Below are positions 14,634 to 24,148 of a DNA stretch of 64,000 bases, one piece after another (position 1 is the stretch's first letter; each line of letters opens with the position of its first letter). Under the pieces are notes generated by a model. That model made no database searches. It saw only the letters and a list, made by a program, of their open reading frames with translations, and was not told the origin of the DNA. Source of the stretch: Rhodocytophaga rosea (GTDB lineage: Bacteria > Bacteroidota > Bacteroidia > Cytophagales > 172606-1). The position numbers and the translations under genes were made by a program. The DNA lies in contig NZ_CP048222.1 of NCBI RefSeq assembly GCF_010119975.1, forward strand, positions 3,924,501 to 3,988,500. Reading direction: 5' to 3'.

Positions 14634-16568
14634 ATGAATAAATTATTAATAGGAGCCTTGTGTATGCTAGTGCTTCTAAGCATGAGTTGTAATTCCGCCT
14701 TGCAGTCTTTTAAAAAGGGTGAGAAAAGATTTAAAGCAGGCGAATACCAGGTTGCCATTGAAAATTATGAAAAAGCCAAAGCAAAGAATTTTGCACCGGC
14801 CCGTGTAAATTCGGCTATCGCTGCATCGTACCGTTTATCTAACCGGATTGAAAAAGCCGCTCCTTATTATCAGCAGGCCATTGCTGCAGGCAGTAAAGAA
14901 GATTCTGTACAATTTTATTATGCCTACGCTTTAAAGTCGCAGGGAAAATACAAAGAAGCAGCAGATCAGTTTGAACAATATAACAAAACCGGCAAAAACC
15001 TGAAAAATAAGGCATTAGCCAGAAAAGAAATAGAAAACCTGCCTAAAGTTCAGCAGATTCTGGATGAGAAAACTTTTTATGAGATAGAAAACCTAAGCTT
15101 ACTCAACACAACAGCTTCGGAATATTCTCCTGCTTTGCAGAACGAGAATCTGATTTTCTCTTCTTCCCGCAAAGAAAAAGTCTATAAAGCCACTGGAACT
15201 GGTTTTGATGGTTTGTATACCTATACCTTGAAAAGCGATTCAGCTGGTTCAAATGAAATAAAGCCCTTCAGCGATAAAATCAACCTCGAAAATGTGAATG
15301 AAGCTTCTCCTACCTTCTCTAAAGATGGGAAAACGATGATTTTCGCCAGAGGAAATACTGGAAAGAAAAAAGGTTCACAGGATGTGGATTTATACATTTC
15401 CCGTTTTAAAGACAATCAGTGGACAGAACCTGAATTACTTTCCGTAAGCGATCCAGAAGCATGGGACGCTTGTCCAGCATTGTCTACCGACGGAAAAACA
15501 CTGTACTTTGCTTCTAATAGGAAAAATAGTCTGGGTGGTATCGATTTGTACAGAGCTACTGCAGATGGCAGCGGAAGATTTGGCAGAGTAACCAATATGG
15601 GCGCAGAAATTAATACAGCAGGCAATGAAATGTTTCCTTATGTATCTGATGATGGGCGTTTGTTCTTTTCTTCTGATGGCCATCCCGGATTAGGCAGGCT
15701 GGATTTATTTGTAGCCAATAGAAAAGAGGGAGTTATTACAGTTAAAAATATGGGCGTTCCCATGAACTCCACTTCTGATGACTTTGGAATCGTGTTTAAA
15801 GATGCCTTAGCGGGATACTTCTCCTCGGATAGGGAAGGTGGAAAAGGCAACGATGATATTTATTCTTTTATGGATAAAACGCCTGATTACAAAATTGTTA
15901 ATTACTTTCTGGCAGGTATAACCGTAACCCGTGATCCGCAGAGTAAAGAAGAAGTGATTTTGGGTAACACAAAAATCAGGTTTATGGAGGGCAATAAAAT
16001 TATTGGCGAAACCACAACGGCTGAAGATGGGGCCTTCAAATTTAAAGTGCAGGAAAGTAAGAACTATACTATCATTGCTGAAAAATCCACCTATTTCACC
16101 AGGAGGGAATTTTTCTCCATGTCAGGCCGGACCATACCACAGGAACTACTTATAAAACCAGTAACTGATACTACTTTTAATATTAAAGTACCTTTGGATA
16201 AAGAAGAAGTCAATAAAGTCTTTGTGGTAGATAATATTTACTATGACCTTGATCAAGATAAAATCCGGGCTGATGCGGCTGAAGAGTTAGATAAGCTGGT
16301 AGATTTCCTGAAAGATAATCCTACTATTAAAATTGAGTTAGGCTCTCATACTGACGTAAGAGCAGCAGATGCCTATAATATGGATCTTTCGCAACGCAGG
16401 GCTAATTCAGCGGTAAAATACCTGATTGATAATGGTATACAAGCCAGTAGAATTACGGCAAAAGGATACGGCGAAACCCGCTTGATCGTGCAGGATGCCC
16501 AGACAGAAGAAGACCATCAGAGGAACCGTAGAACAGAAATTAAGATTCTTGAAATTGGAACAAGGTAA
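14634..16568 (+). CDS. PorE-like OmpA-family lipoprotein (TPR + PD40 propeller + OmpA domain)
   Basis: The ATG at 14634 gives a lipoprotein signal (hydrophobic core ending LLSMSC). An in-frame TTG at 14583 would put 17 residues before it and spoil the signal, so I reject that start. Next come TPR-like helices (RFKAGEYQVAIENYEKAKA), four PD40-type blades (FSKDGKTMIFAR, LSTDGKTLYFAS, VSDDGRLFFSS, FKDALAGYFSSD), a carboxypeptidase-regulatory-like beta-sandwich (NTKIRFMEGNKIIGET), and a C-terminal OmpA peptidoglycan-binding domain (LGSHTDVRAADAYN, SQRRANSAVKYL). This order matches PorE, which ties the type IX secretion system to the cell wall, though many paralogues share the layout. Confidence 0.85.
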   Translation: MNKLLIGALCMLVLLSMSCNSALQSFKKGEKRFKAGEYQVAIENYEKAKAKNFAPARVNSAIAASYRLSNRIEKAAPYYQQAIAAGSKEDSVQFYYAYALKSQGKYKEAADQFEQYNKTGKNLKNKALARKEIENLPKVQQILDEKTFYEIENLSLLNTTASEYSPALQNENLIFSSSRKEKVYKATGTGFDGLYTYTLKSDSAGSNEIKPFSDKINLENVNEASPTFSKDGKTMIFARGNTGKKKGSQDVDLYISRFKDNQWTEPELLSVSDPEAWDACPALSTDGKTLYFASNRKNSLGGIDLYRATADGSGRFGRVTNMGAEINTAGNEMFPYVSDDGRLFFSSDGHPGLGRLDLFVANRKEGVITVKNMGVPMNSTSDDFGIVFKDALAGYFSSDREGGKGNDDIYSFMDKTPDYKIVNYFLAGITVTRDPQSKEEVILGNTKIRFMEGNKIIGETTTAEDGAFKFKVQESKNYTIIAEKSTYFTRREFFSMSGRTIPQELLIKPVTDTTFNIKVPLDKEEVNKVFVVDNIYYDLDQDKIRADAAEELDKLVDFLKDNPTIKIELGSHTDVRAADAYNMDLSQRRANSAVKYLIDNGIQASRITAKGYGETRLIVQDAQTEEDHQRNRRTEIKILEIGTR

Positions 16569-16590
16569 TTTTTATAATTTGTAAATTCTC

Positions 16591-16629
16591 CAAACAGGGT
16601 TAAAGCACTATAAGCTTTAACCCTGTTTG
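16591..16629. terminator. Long hairpin terminator after the PorE-like gene
   Basis: CAAACAGGGTTAAAGC and GCTTTAACCCTGTTTG form a perfect 16-bp stem with a seven-base loop, followed by ATTTTCAT. The AAACA/TGTTT ends would give a U-run in either direction. Confidence 0.8.
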
Positions 16630-16702
16630 ATTTTCATAGAAATCCTCACTAAAAAATATCTAAAATTAACAGCAGATATTACCATTACTTGGGCAATTAT
16701 AT

Positions 16703-17866
16703 ATGGATATTAATATTAATAGAAGAATAGCAATTAGTAGTTTGTTTTTTTTGAGTGGCATCTGCTTCTCTAGTTGGGCTTCCCGGATTCCGGATATTAA
16801 ACTTGCTTTAAACCTAAGTGAAGGAGAATTAGGAGGGCTTTTACTGGGAATGCCTATTGGTTCTTTTGTTGCTTTGCCCTTAGTTAGCTGGCTGGTAGAT
16901 AAAATCGGTAGCCGGAGAGTAGTTATTTTAGCTGGTATCTTATATCCTTGTGTGCTTCCCTTTATTGGTCTGGCGCCCTCTTTCTGGGTGCTGGCAGCTA
17001 TTCTTATTGTTTTTGGAATGTGTGGTAATCTGCTCAATATTTCTATGAATGCGCAGGCTATTGGGGTACAAAAATTATATGGCAAAACTATTTTGGCTTC
17101 GTTCCATGGGTTATGGAGCCTTGCCGGATTTACCGGTGGAGCCATTGGTGCACTTATGATTGGCCAAGAACTTCCTCCTCTGATCCATTTTATTATTGTT
17201 TCAGTAATTTGCTATATAATTGTGGCTTTTGCCTTTCGATACACGCTTAAACAGGAGAGCCGAAAAACTCAGAAAGGTTTGTTTTCTCAGAAACCTGAAC
17301 CTTGGTTGCTCCGGATCGGCTTAATTTCTCTGTGTGGAATGGTATGTGAGGGATGTATGTTCGACTGGAGTGGCGTATATTTTCAAAAAGTAGTACAAGC
17401 TGAAGAAGCTTTAATAACAGCCGGGTATATTGCTTTTATGAGCACAATGGCACTAGGCAGATTTATCTCTGACTTTTTAACAGACCGCCTCGGTGCTGTT
17501 AAGATGCTACAAATCAGTAGTGCTTTAATTTTCATTGGCTTATTAATCGCTGTGATATTTCCATCATTGGTTCCAGCGATTATCGGTTTCTTTTTAGTAG
17601 GTTTTGGAGTTTCTTCTGTTATTCCTTTAGCATATACTATTGCGGGTAGCAGGTCCAGCAATATATCAGCAGGAGTAGCAATTTCAATCGTTTCGAGTGT
17701 AGGTTATTTTGGTTTTTTGTTTGGTCCTCCCATCATTGGATTTATTGCTGAAAGCTTCAATCTCAGGGTTTCTTTTACTTGTGTGGCACTGATGGGTGCA
17801 CTTATTGGATTGCTGGCTATAAAAGTTAAGGCATATAGCCCGCAAAGGGTAGGAGTTGTAGAATGA
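16703..17866 (+). CDS. MFS transporter (YbjJ-like)
   Basis: The 387 residues contain about 12 hydrophobic segments, as expected for a major facilitator permease. The N-terminal half carries the loop signature LVDKIGSRRVVIL between segments 2 and 3, and the second half repeats it as FLTDRLGAVKML. The start FLSGICFSSWASRIPDIKLAL resembles the YbjJ/MosC subgroup. The substrate is unknown. The gene has its own terminator upstream and is followed by 193 bases of AT-rich DNA with no visible gene. Confidence 0.85.
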   Translation: MDININRRIAISSLFFLSGICFSSWASRIPDIKLALNLSEGELGGLLLGMPIGSFVALPLVSWLVDKIGSRRVVILAGILYPCVLPFIGLAPSFWVLAAILIVFGMCGNLLNISMNAQAIGVQKLYGKTILASFHGLWSLAGFTGGAIGALMIGQELPPLIHFIIVSVICYIIVAFAFRYTLKQESRKTQKGLFSQKPEPWLLRIGLISLCGMVCEGCMFDWSGVYFQKVVQAEEALITAGYIAFMSTMALGRFISDFLTDRLGAVKMLQISSALIFIGLLIAVIFPSLVPAIIGFFLVGFGVSSVIPLAYTIAGSRSSNISAGVAISIVSSVGYFGFLFGPPIIGFIAESFNLRVSFTCVALMGALIGLLAIKVKAYSPQRVGVVE

Positions 17867-18059
17867 TACTTATTTTTACTAAAAAAATTTATCCTTTGAG
17901 AAATTTTTCAATACTATCTTCTTAGATGAAAGTAAAATAGGGATTATGTATTATCCGGAAAACTGATTTACACCTATAACACTAATGACTATTAACAAAT
18001 AACCAACAACCAACAACCGTATATTATTACATACACTTACCAGATCAATATATAATTTC

Positions 18060-19718
18060 ATGAAATGTACCGGCTTATTATATCTCCTGATGCTATTCAT
18101 CGTTCCTGCACAAGCACAATTTACCCAGTCCTTTACTCGCTACGACAGCCTGCGAGGAAGCTTAACATCTGCCCGAACTTGTTATGATGTGGTATTCTAC
18201 GACCTGAATCTGAGAGTAGAACCTAAAGAAAGAACTATCAAAGGGTACAATACCATCTATTACAAAACCACCGCTGATTTTAACCGCTTACAGGTAGATT
18301 TATTCCGCAATATGCAAATCAGCCGGATTTTGCACCATAGTGAGGAATTAAAATTTGAGCGGGATAGTAATGCTGTGTTTATAAAATTTCCACAAATCCA
18401 GAAAGAAGGGATTATAGATTCAATTTCCATTTATTACGAAGGCAAACCCATTATAGCGGCTAATCCACCCTGGGATGGAGGCTTTAGCTGGGAAAAAGAC
18501 GAAACTGGTAAGGATTGGATAGCAGTTTCGTGCGAAGGAATTGGTGCCAGCTTATGGTGGCCCAACAAAGATCATCTTTCCGATGAGCCAGACAGCATGC
18601 GTATATCCTGTGAAGTTCCCACGGGATTGATGTGCGTTGGCAATGGAAATCTCCGCAGTACCACGAACCTCAACGATGGCTATTCAAAGTATAGCTGGTT
18701 TGTGAGTTATCCCATCAATAATTATAATGTTTCCCTAAACATTGCCAGTTACACTCATTTCTCAGACACCTATACCGCACAGGATGGCGAAAAACTGGCA
18801 TTGGATTATTATGTGCTGCCCTATAATGAGAATAAAGCCCGTAAACAGTTTGGGCAGGTAAAACCTATGCTGGCTTGTTATGAGAAACTATTTGGCAAAT
18901 ATCCTTTCTGGAAAGACGGTTTTGCTCTGGTTGAAACACCTTATCTGGGAATGGAGCACCAGAGTGCAGTTGCGTATGGAAACAATTACCTGCCAGGATA
19001 TGCAGGGCAGGACTTATCAGGTACTGGCATCGGCTTATCGTTTGATTATCTGATTATTCACGAATCTGGCCATGAATACTGGGGAAATAGTGTAAGTGCA
19101 CAGGACCATGCCGAAATGTGGATTCATGAATCATTTTGTACCTATACAGAAGGCTTGTATCTGGAATGTATGCAAAATAAGGAAGCAGCCGCGAAATATA
19201 TTGTGGGTTTACGAAAAGCCATTGAAAACCGGGAACCTATTATTGCTCCTCTGCAAGTGAATGCATCTGGCTCTAGTGATATGTATTTTAAAGGTGCCAA
19301 TGTGCTGCATACACTCCGAAATGTGATTGATAATGATAAATTGTGGTTTGAGATTATATATGGAATTGCCCAGGAGTTTAAGATCAAAAACACGAATACG
19401 CAGGAAATTGTGGCTTTTATTAATGCCAAAACCGGAAAAGATTATACCTACTTTTTCAACCAGTATCTCCGCCATGCAGAGATCCCGGTATTAGAGTACC
19501 GTCTGAAACCGCAGGGTAAAAAATTAACACTGGAATACAAATGGACAGCGAATGTTGCTGATTTTAAAATGCCTGTAAAAATAGATATGGGAAACGGGAA
19601 ATGGATTACCCTTACACCTACATCCCAATGGCAAACCCTTACTCAAATCGGCAATGCCAATAAATTCGCTGTTGCTATGGATTTATTTTATATTCAGACT
19701 AAGAAGGCAGCAAATTAA
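18060..19718 (+). CDS. M1-family zinc metallopeptidase, exported
   Basis: A signal peptide (MKCTGLLYLLMLFIVPAQA) is followed by the aminopeptidase-N-like beta domain. The zinc site is His334 and His338 in HESGHEYWG with Glu357 in HESFCTYTE, exactly the HExxH-x18-E spacing of family M1. The exopeptidase motif is seen as YLGMEHQSAVAYG, a GxMEN variant in which Asn is replaced by His. At 552 residues it lacks the long C-terminal ERAP-like domain. It probably trims peptides in the periplasm or outside the cell. Confidence 0.9.
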   Translation: MKCTGLLYLLMLFIVPAQAQFTQSFTRYDSLRGSLTSARTCYDVVFYDLNLRVEPKERTIKGYNTIYYKTTADFNRLQVDLFRNMQISRILHHSEELKFERDSNAVFIKFPQIQKEGIIDSISIYYEGKPIIAANPPWDGGFSWEKDETGKDWIAVSCEGIGASLWWPNKDHLSDEPDSMRISCEVPTGLMCVGNGNLRSTTNLNDGYSKYSWFVSYPINNYNVSLNIASYTHFSDTYTAQDGEKLALDYYVLPYNENKARKQFGQVKPMLACYEKLFGKYPFWKDGFALVETPYLGMEHQSAVAYGNNYLPGYAGQDLSGTGIGLSFDYLIIHESGHEYWGNSVSAQDHAEMWIHESFCTYTEGLYLECMQNKEAAAKYIVGLRKAIENREPIIAPLQVNASGSSDMYFKGANVLHTLRNVIDNDKLWFEIIYGIAQEFKIKNTNTQEIVAFINAKTGKDYTYFFNQYLRHAEIPVLEYRLKPQGKKLTLEYKWTANVADFKMPVKIDMGNGKWITLTPTSQWQTLTQIGNANKFAVAMDLFYIQTKKAAN

Positions 19719-19757
19719 AAATCTATGCCTTAACTATTTTATTTTTAATTAATTCCT

Positions 19758-19765
19758 TATATTTG
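19758..19765 (+). promoter_or_regulatory. Promoter -7 element of rpmE2
   Basis: TATATTTG is an exact match to the Bacteroidota TAnnTTTG element, 41 bases upstream of the ribosomal protein start. No clear TTG -33 element is seen; the region upstream is A/T only. Confidence 0.6.
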
Positions 19766-19806
19766 CACTCCTTTTGTAAAAGCATATAATCAATCCATTT
19801 ATAGTC

Positions 19807-20049
19807 ATGAAAAAAGATATCCATCCCAAATACAATGAAGTAGTTTTCTGGGACCAGTCGAGTGATTTCAAGTTTAAAACCCGCTCTACCATGACCTCTT
19901 CCGATACCATTACCTGGGAAGATGGCAAAACTTATCCGGTAGTTAAAATAGAAGTAAGCTCAGAATCTCATCCGTTCTATACCGGCAAAAACATGCTTTT
20001 GGATACTGCTGGCCGTGTGGAGAAATTCAACAGACGTTACAAAAAATAA
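19807..20049 (+). CDS. rpmE2: Type B 50S ribosomal protein L31
   Basis: The 80 residues run from [16 protein letters not shown] through [30 protein letters not shown], the usual type B L31 sequence. It lacks the zinc-binding cysteines of the type A form, so it works without zinc. It is monocistronic, with an exact promoter element upstream and a strong terminator 24 bases after the stop. Confidence 0.97.
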   Translation: MKKDIHPKYNEVVFWDQSSDFKFKTRSTMTSSDTITWEDGKTYPVVKIEVSSESHPFYTGKNMLLDTAGRVEKFNRRYKK

Positions 20050-20073
20050 GCATTTGCCTTCATTATTTCACAG

Positions 20074-20104
20074 AAAGCCCGCACTATTGTGTGGGCTTTT
20101 TATT
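20074..20104 (+). terminator. Rho-independent terminator after rpmE2
   Basis: AAAGCCCGCAC and GTGTGGGCTTT pair with one G-U, a four-base loop and a TTTATTT tail. The 214 bases to the IS element hold no gene. Confidence 0.85.
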
Positions 20105-20318
20105 TAAAATATTGTTAATAAAAGCTATTTATTTCTAACATTAATAGCCCTGTTTATTTTATAGATATAACATAATCCACCTAAAAGCTTATACAATAGA
20201 TAATTTATTCCCATATATTATCTTAATTGTCTATTGAAATTAGAATTATTGCCAAAAGATGGGGATTACATATCATCTGTTTTTCTAATATTTATGTGAA
20301 AAAAACACATTTGTATAA

Positions 20319-21181
20319 GAGAATGTTTTGAAATATTATTCGGTTTTTCTTTTGAGCAGAGTATCAATAAAGGCTAATTGTAGCATGGCTTCCGAACTTT
20401 CTGTGCTTTTTTCAAAATCACGGCTCAACCTACGCTTAAAATTGAGCCATCCGTAGCTACGTTCCACTACCCAACGGCCCCCTGCCGGGACAAAGCCTTT
20501 CACGCTTTCAGGCTTTTGTACAATTTCTACACTCCATCCATATTGTTTTTTCACTTCTTCCACAAAAGTCTCTGTGTAGCCATTATCTGCTTTCAGGGTA
20601 TGCAGGCGGGCGGACTTGCCCTTCAACTTAGCTGCTAACTCATATCCTGCTGTGGTGTCTGATATATTAGCAGCTGTAATATGCACCGCCCAGGGGATAC
20701 CTAAACAGTCCACAGCCAGATGTCTTTTTCTGCCATTCACTTTTTTATTGCCATCTATGCCTTTATCCTGACTGGTAAATTGTATAATCTTAACACTTTG
20801 GCTATCAATGGCCAACACGCTTGGCAGGGCTTGTCTGCCTGCTTTTTTTCTTTCTCTGCCTGCTAAAAAAGCTAACAACTCTTCAATAATGCCCCGCTTT
20901 TTCCACTGCCTGAAATGATAGTAAATGGTTTGCCAGGGTGGGTACTTACTTTCCATATTGCGCCATTGGCTGCCCGTAGTTAGCAGCCAAAGCAGTGCAT
21001 TGATTATCACCCGTTTTTCATGTTTAATCTTTCTTTGGTTATCAATTATTTCCTTGATAACTTCCCATTCAGGGTCAGTGAGCGCAGAGAATTTTTCTTG
21101 CATAAACTTGATGATTAGACACCTCAAGTTTACTCACTGATTCTTTCTTTTACCCTATTTTTATTCTTCCAAAACGTTCTC
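20319..21181 (-). mobile_element. Intact IS5-family insertion sequence (863 bp)
   Basis: Imperfect terminal inverted repeats begin GAGAATGTTTTGAAA on the left and GAGAACGTTTTGGAA (reverse complement) on the right, 13 of 15 matching. Both ends are flanked by the trinucleotide TAA (20316-20318 and 21182-21184), a probable target duplication of the size made by the IS427-type IS5 group. A single uninterrupted transposase fills the element. It inserted between rpmE2 and the histone-like gene without breaking a gene. Confidence 0.85.
20336..21103 (-). CDS. IS5-family DDE transposase
   Basis: The ATG at 21103 begins MQEKFSALTDPEWEVIKEII, the usual N-terminal start of this group; an in-frame ATG eight codons earlier is also possible. 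The N-terminal DUF4096-like domain includes LLWLLTTGSQWRNM and YYHFRQWKKRG. Catalytic positions are the Asp in LAIDSQSVK, the Asp in LKADNGYTE and the Glu in RWVVERSYGWLNFKRRL. The frame is intact, so the element may still be mobile. It differs from the two IS relics at 52 kb and 60 kb. Confidence 0.92.
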   Translation of the reverse strand: MQEKFSALTDPEWEVIKEIIDNQRKIKHEKRVIINALLWLLTTGSQWRNMESKYPPWQTIYYHFRQWKKRGIIEELLAFLAGRERKKAGRQALPSVLAIDSQSVKIIQFTSQDKGIDGNKKVNGRKRHLAVDCLGIPWAVHITAANISDTTAGYELAAKLKGKSARLHTLKADNGYTETFVEEVKKQYGWSVEIVQKPESVKGFVPAGGRWVVERSYGWLNFKRRLSRDFEKSTESSEAMLQLAFIDTLLKRKTE

Positions 21182-21553
21182 TAAGTGATCTTAAAAAATA
21201 AAATGCTTTCTAGGCAGGTGAAAAATGTAAGATATTACCCTAGTAAGGTGGTTATTTATTACATATTACAAGATATGCTCTTTGTAGTGTTGCTCTCTTT
21301 TACAAACCATATGTGCTATTAAATGTCCACTCTATTCTTCTAGAATTACTCTTCATCCATCATATGGCCACTTCAACTGTATATTGATAAGCTGTTACTC
21401 TTCAACAACTTAATAGTTTTTACAAAGTTAAAATACATGTACTTTTTACATAAATATTACGGCTTATAACCTGTTTACTATTTTCTCCCGACAAAGTATC
21501 AATAGCAACAAAAAGTAAACACTAAATAATAAACAGGATCAAATTAAAAAAAG
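21182..21553. other. AT-rich intergenic region
   Basis: These 372 bases between the IS right end and the histone-like gene hold no frame of note. They presumably contain the promoter of the histone-like gene. TACTTTTT at about 21440 is one mismatch from TAnnTTTG. Confidence 0.5.
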
Positions 21554-21976
21554 ATGGCAACTTCCAACACAAAGTCTAACAAGACAACTTCTTCTGCAAA
21601 GAAAGCTACACCTGCAAAAAAGCAAATTGCTTCTAGCAAGGTCAGCACTCCTAAAGTAAAGGCAGCTCCAGCAAAAAAAGCTACCGCTACACAAGCCGTA
21701 GCTCCAAAAGCTGGCAAAAAAGTAGAAGTATCAGCTAAGAAAAGTGCTCCAGCAAAAAAAGCTACAGTAACTACAAAAGCTGCGTCAGCAAAACCTGCTG
21801 TAGCTGTTAAGAAAGCAACTCCTGCTAAAAAAGCAGCTGCTCCAAAAGTAGTTAAAGCTTCTAAACCCGCTACTGGTACGAAAAAAACAGTAAGCGTGGT
21901 TAAAAAAGCAACTGCAAAAAAAGTAGCTTCTCCTGCTAAAAAAGCAGCCTCACCAAGAGTGAGCGCAGCTAAATAG
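21554..21976 (+). CDS. Histone-H1-like Lys/Ala/Pro-rich protein
   Basis: The 140 residues are almost wholly repeats of the type AKKATPAKK, APAKKAT and SPAKKAA, with Lys, Ala, Pro, Ser and Thr making up most of the protein. There is no acidic residue cluster and no hydrophobic core, so it should be disordered and strongly basic, like the C-terminal tail of histone H1, Chlamydia HC2 or AlgP. The likely role is DNA binding and nucleoid compaction. A clear terminator follows. Low-complexity repeats make its length prone to change between strains. Confidence 0.8.
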   Translation: MATSNTKSNKTTSSAKKATPAKKQIASSKVSTPKVKAAPAKKATATQAVAPKAGKKVEVSAKKSAPAKKATVTTKAASAKPAVAVKKATPAKKAAAPKVVKASKPATGTKKTVSVVKKATAKKVASPAKKAASPRVSAAK

Positions 21977-22014
21977 ATATACAGGCAATTAGCACTCGTT
22001 TTAAGTTTAATTCC

Positions 22015-22049
22015 AAGCCAACCATAATTTAGGTTGGCTTTATTTTTTA
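22015..22049 (+). terminator. Terminator after the histone-like gene
   Basis: AAGCCAACC and GGTTGGCTT form a 9-bp perfect stem with an eight-base loop and a TATTTTTTAT tail. Confidence 0.85.
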
Positions 22050-22571
22050 TAATACTCTAATAGATTTAACAGGATTCTTAAGACATTAAATTAGAGAAGC
22101 ATATTATCTGAAAGGCATAACACTACTCTAGTCCACATCAAAAAATGACTCTGGATACGATAGTTTTATTTACTAAAAACCTTGTCTTATTTGCATCTAA
22201 ATTTCACCTGAAAAGGCCATAATCTTATACAAAAAGCCATTTTTAATTTATTTATAAAAAATATAATAAAACATGGTTTACCTCCAGAGTATTTTTACAT
22301 CAACTTACAAATCAGTTAAAAATATAGCAAGTATAATCAGCAATATTTAACTGATACAGAAGTAGCTACCCTTGTAAATGCCATACCCGGCAAATTCTAA
22401 ATAAAAGTTTTGCTTTTCGTTGCTTGGTACATAATTGAGCCGGTTTTCGGATAAAAAAGGACATCCACTATCCTGTATTTATCTTGTAACAGCATCCGGT
22501 ACTCCTGATTCATACTTATAAAGAAGTTTCACCTTTACCTGTCTGATGTTAGACATTTACTATCTACACCC
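22050..22571. other. Intergenic region before the transglycosylase gene
   Basis: About 520 AT-rich bases contain no frame, repeat or RNA that I can support. A promoter for the downstream gene is expected but not recognised. Confidence 0.4.
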
Positions 22572-24041
22572 ATGTTTAAATTTAAACCGGCCAAGTACTC
22601 TTTTCATTTTATTGTTTTATGTGTGTTGCAAGTTTTCTCTTTAGGCTTTTCGCCTCAGGCAATGCATTCAGTACGTAAATCCAGGAAAAGCAAAACTTCT
22701 CCTATCGTGAGATTGCACATGCCGGTAACCAAAGTAAAAAAGCGCTCACCTCTGAAGGATAAAAAAATTAAAGTTTTATTAGATGCCAGTTTGTATAGCC
22801 ATTCTATTTATAAAGGTGTGTTGATGGGTCTTGACTATGAACTTATCAATCTTTTTGCACAAGAAAATGGCCTGGAAGTAGAAGCAAAAATAATGAAAGA
22901 GGCAGCTAACATGATAGATAGTTTGCAAGATGGGGAAGGTGATATTATTGCTTTTGGATATAATGTAACTCCTGACAGGTTAGAAAAAGTAGACTTCAGC
23001 ATTCCTGTAATTGATGGTAAACATTGCCTTGTACAACGTCGCAATAAGGCCACTTCTATAGATAGTCCGGCTCACTTGAATGGAAAAATAGTAATGATCC
23101 GCAAAAATTCCTGCTTTAAATCTACACTTGAATCCTACGCTCAAAGCCATAATATAACATTACAAATTCAGGAGGCTACTGAAACAGTTACAGATGAAGA
23201 CCTGATACAAATGGTGGCTAAAGGCAAAATTGATTATACAGTTACATACGATTATATTGCCAGGAATGTGGGAGTATTTCACGACAATATTAATTATTCG
23301 GTAGCGCTCACAAAAAAATTACCTGTCAGCTGGGTAGTGAATAAAGGATCTGAAGATTTGCTGGAAACATTAAATCAATGGATAAAAAAGCGCAGACATA
23401 GCTTGGAATATAACCTGATTGTTCAGAAGTATAATGATGTATCTGAAACCAGAAAAGCAACTTTACGTCAGAATTTGCCACTTGCTAAAGCTGGTAGTGT
23501 ATCAGAATATGATGGTATTATTAAGAAATATGCCCAGCAGATTCAATGGGATTGGAAACTGATCGCTGCCCTGGTATTTCAAGAATCAAGATTTAATCCG
23601 ACAGCCAAATCATGGGTAGGCGCAACAGGACTTATGCAGCTTATGCCTGTAACTGCCAAAGAACTAGGTTTACAAGTTAATCAGCTCACTTCTCCGGAAC
23701 GCAATCTGCAGGCTGGCATCAAATACCTGCAATGGCTCGAAAAAAGCTTACAGCCGCACATACATGATAAAAAAGAGCTTGTAAAATTTGTATTAGCTTC
23801 ATACAATGTGGGATTAGGGCATGTTCTGGATGCCCGGCGGCTGGCCGAAAAGTATCATTTAAATGCTCAGAAGTGGGAAGGAAATGTAGAGCAGATGTTA
23901 TTGAAAATTTCTAAACCTGAGTATTACAAGGATAAAGTAGTAAAATGTGGGTATTGCCGTGGTAAAGAGCCAGTTTCATATGTTAAAAATATACTTGGTT
24001 ATTACAATTCCTATCAGAATGTAGCGCATCAGCACGATTAA
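22572..24041 (+). CDS. MltF-like lytic transglycosylase with solute-binding domain
   Basis: A hydrophobic N-terminus (HFIVLCVLQVFSLGF) directs export. Residues about 60-285 are a family-3 solute-binding-type domain (IKVLLDASLYSHSIYKGVLMG, GDIIAFGYNVTPDR). From residue 320 there is a lysozyme-like SLT domain. The catalytic Glu338 lies in VFQESRF, followed by GATGLMQLMP and LASYNVGLGHV. E. coli MltF has the same two-domain layout, where the N-domain senses muropeptides and controls cleavage of the glycan strand. It is monocistronic. Confidence 0.9.
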   Translation: MFKFKPAKYSFHFIVLCVLQVFSLGFSPQAMHSVRKSRKSKTSPIVRLHMPVTKVKKRSPLKDKKIKVLLDASLYSHSIYKGVLMGLDYELINLFAQENGLEVEAKIMKEAANMIDSLQDGEGDIIAFGYNVTPDRLEKVDFSIPVIDGKHCLVQRRNKATSIDSPAHLNGKIVMIRKNSCFKSTLESYAQSHNITLQIQEATETVTDEDLIQMVAKGKIDYTVTYDYIARNVGVFHDNINYSVALTKKLPVSWVVNKGSEDLLETLNQWIKKRRHSLEYNLIVQKYNDVSETRKATLRQNLPLAKAGSVSEYDGIIKKYAQQIQWDWKLIAALVFQESRFNPTAKSWVGATGLMQLMPVTAKELGLQVNQLTSPERNLQAGIKYLQWLEKSLQPHIHDKKELVKFVLASYNVGLGHVLDARRLAEKYHLNAQKWEGNVEQMLLKISKPEYYKDKVVKCGYCRGKEPVSYVKNILGYYNSYQNVAHQHD

Positions 24042-24103
24042 TGCAGGATTACACAACCCTATTTTTTAATTATACTCCCATCCTTAAACCCTTCACTTTT
24101 TTG

Positions 24104-24136
24104 AAAGTACTGCTACTCTAGTAGTACTTTTATTCA
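24104..24136. terminator. Hairpin between convergent mltF-like gene and hflX
   Basis: AAAGTACTGCTA and TAGTAGTACTTT pair over 12 positions with one mismatch around a three-base loop. T-rich sequence lies to the right, and A-rich to the left, so it can serve both converging genes. Confidence 0.7.
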
Positions 24137-24148
24137 TATAATACGTGA

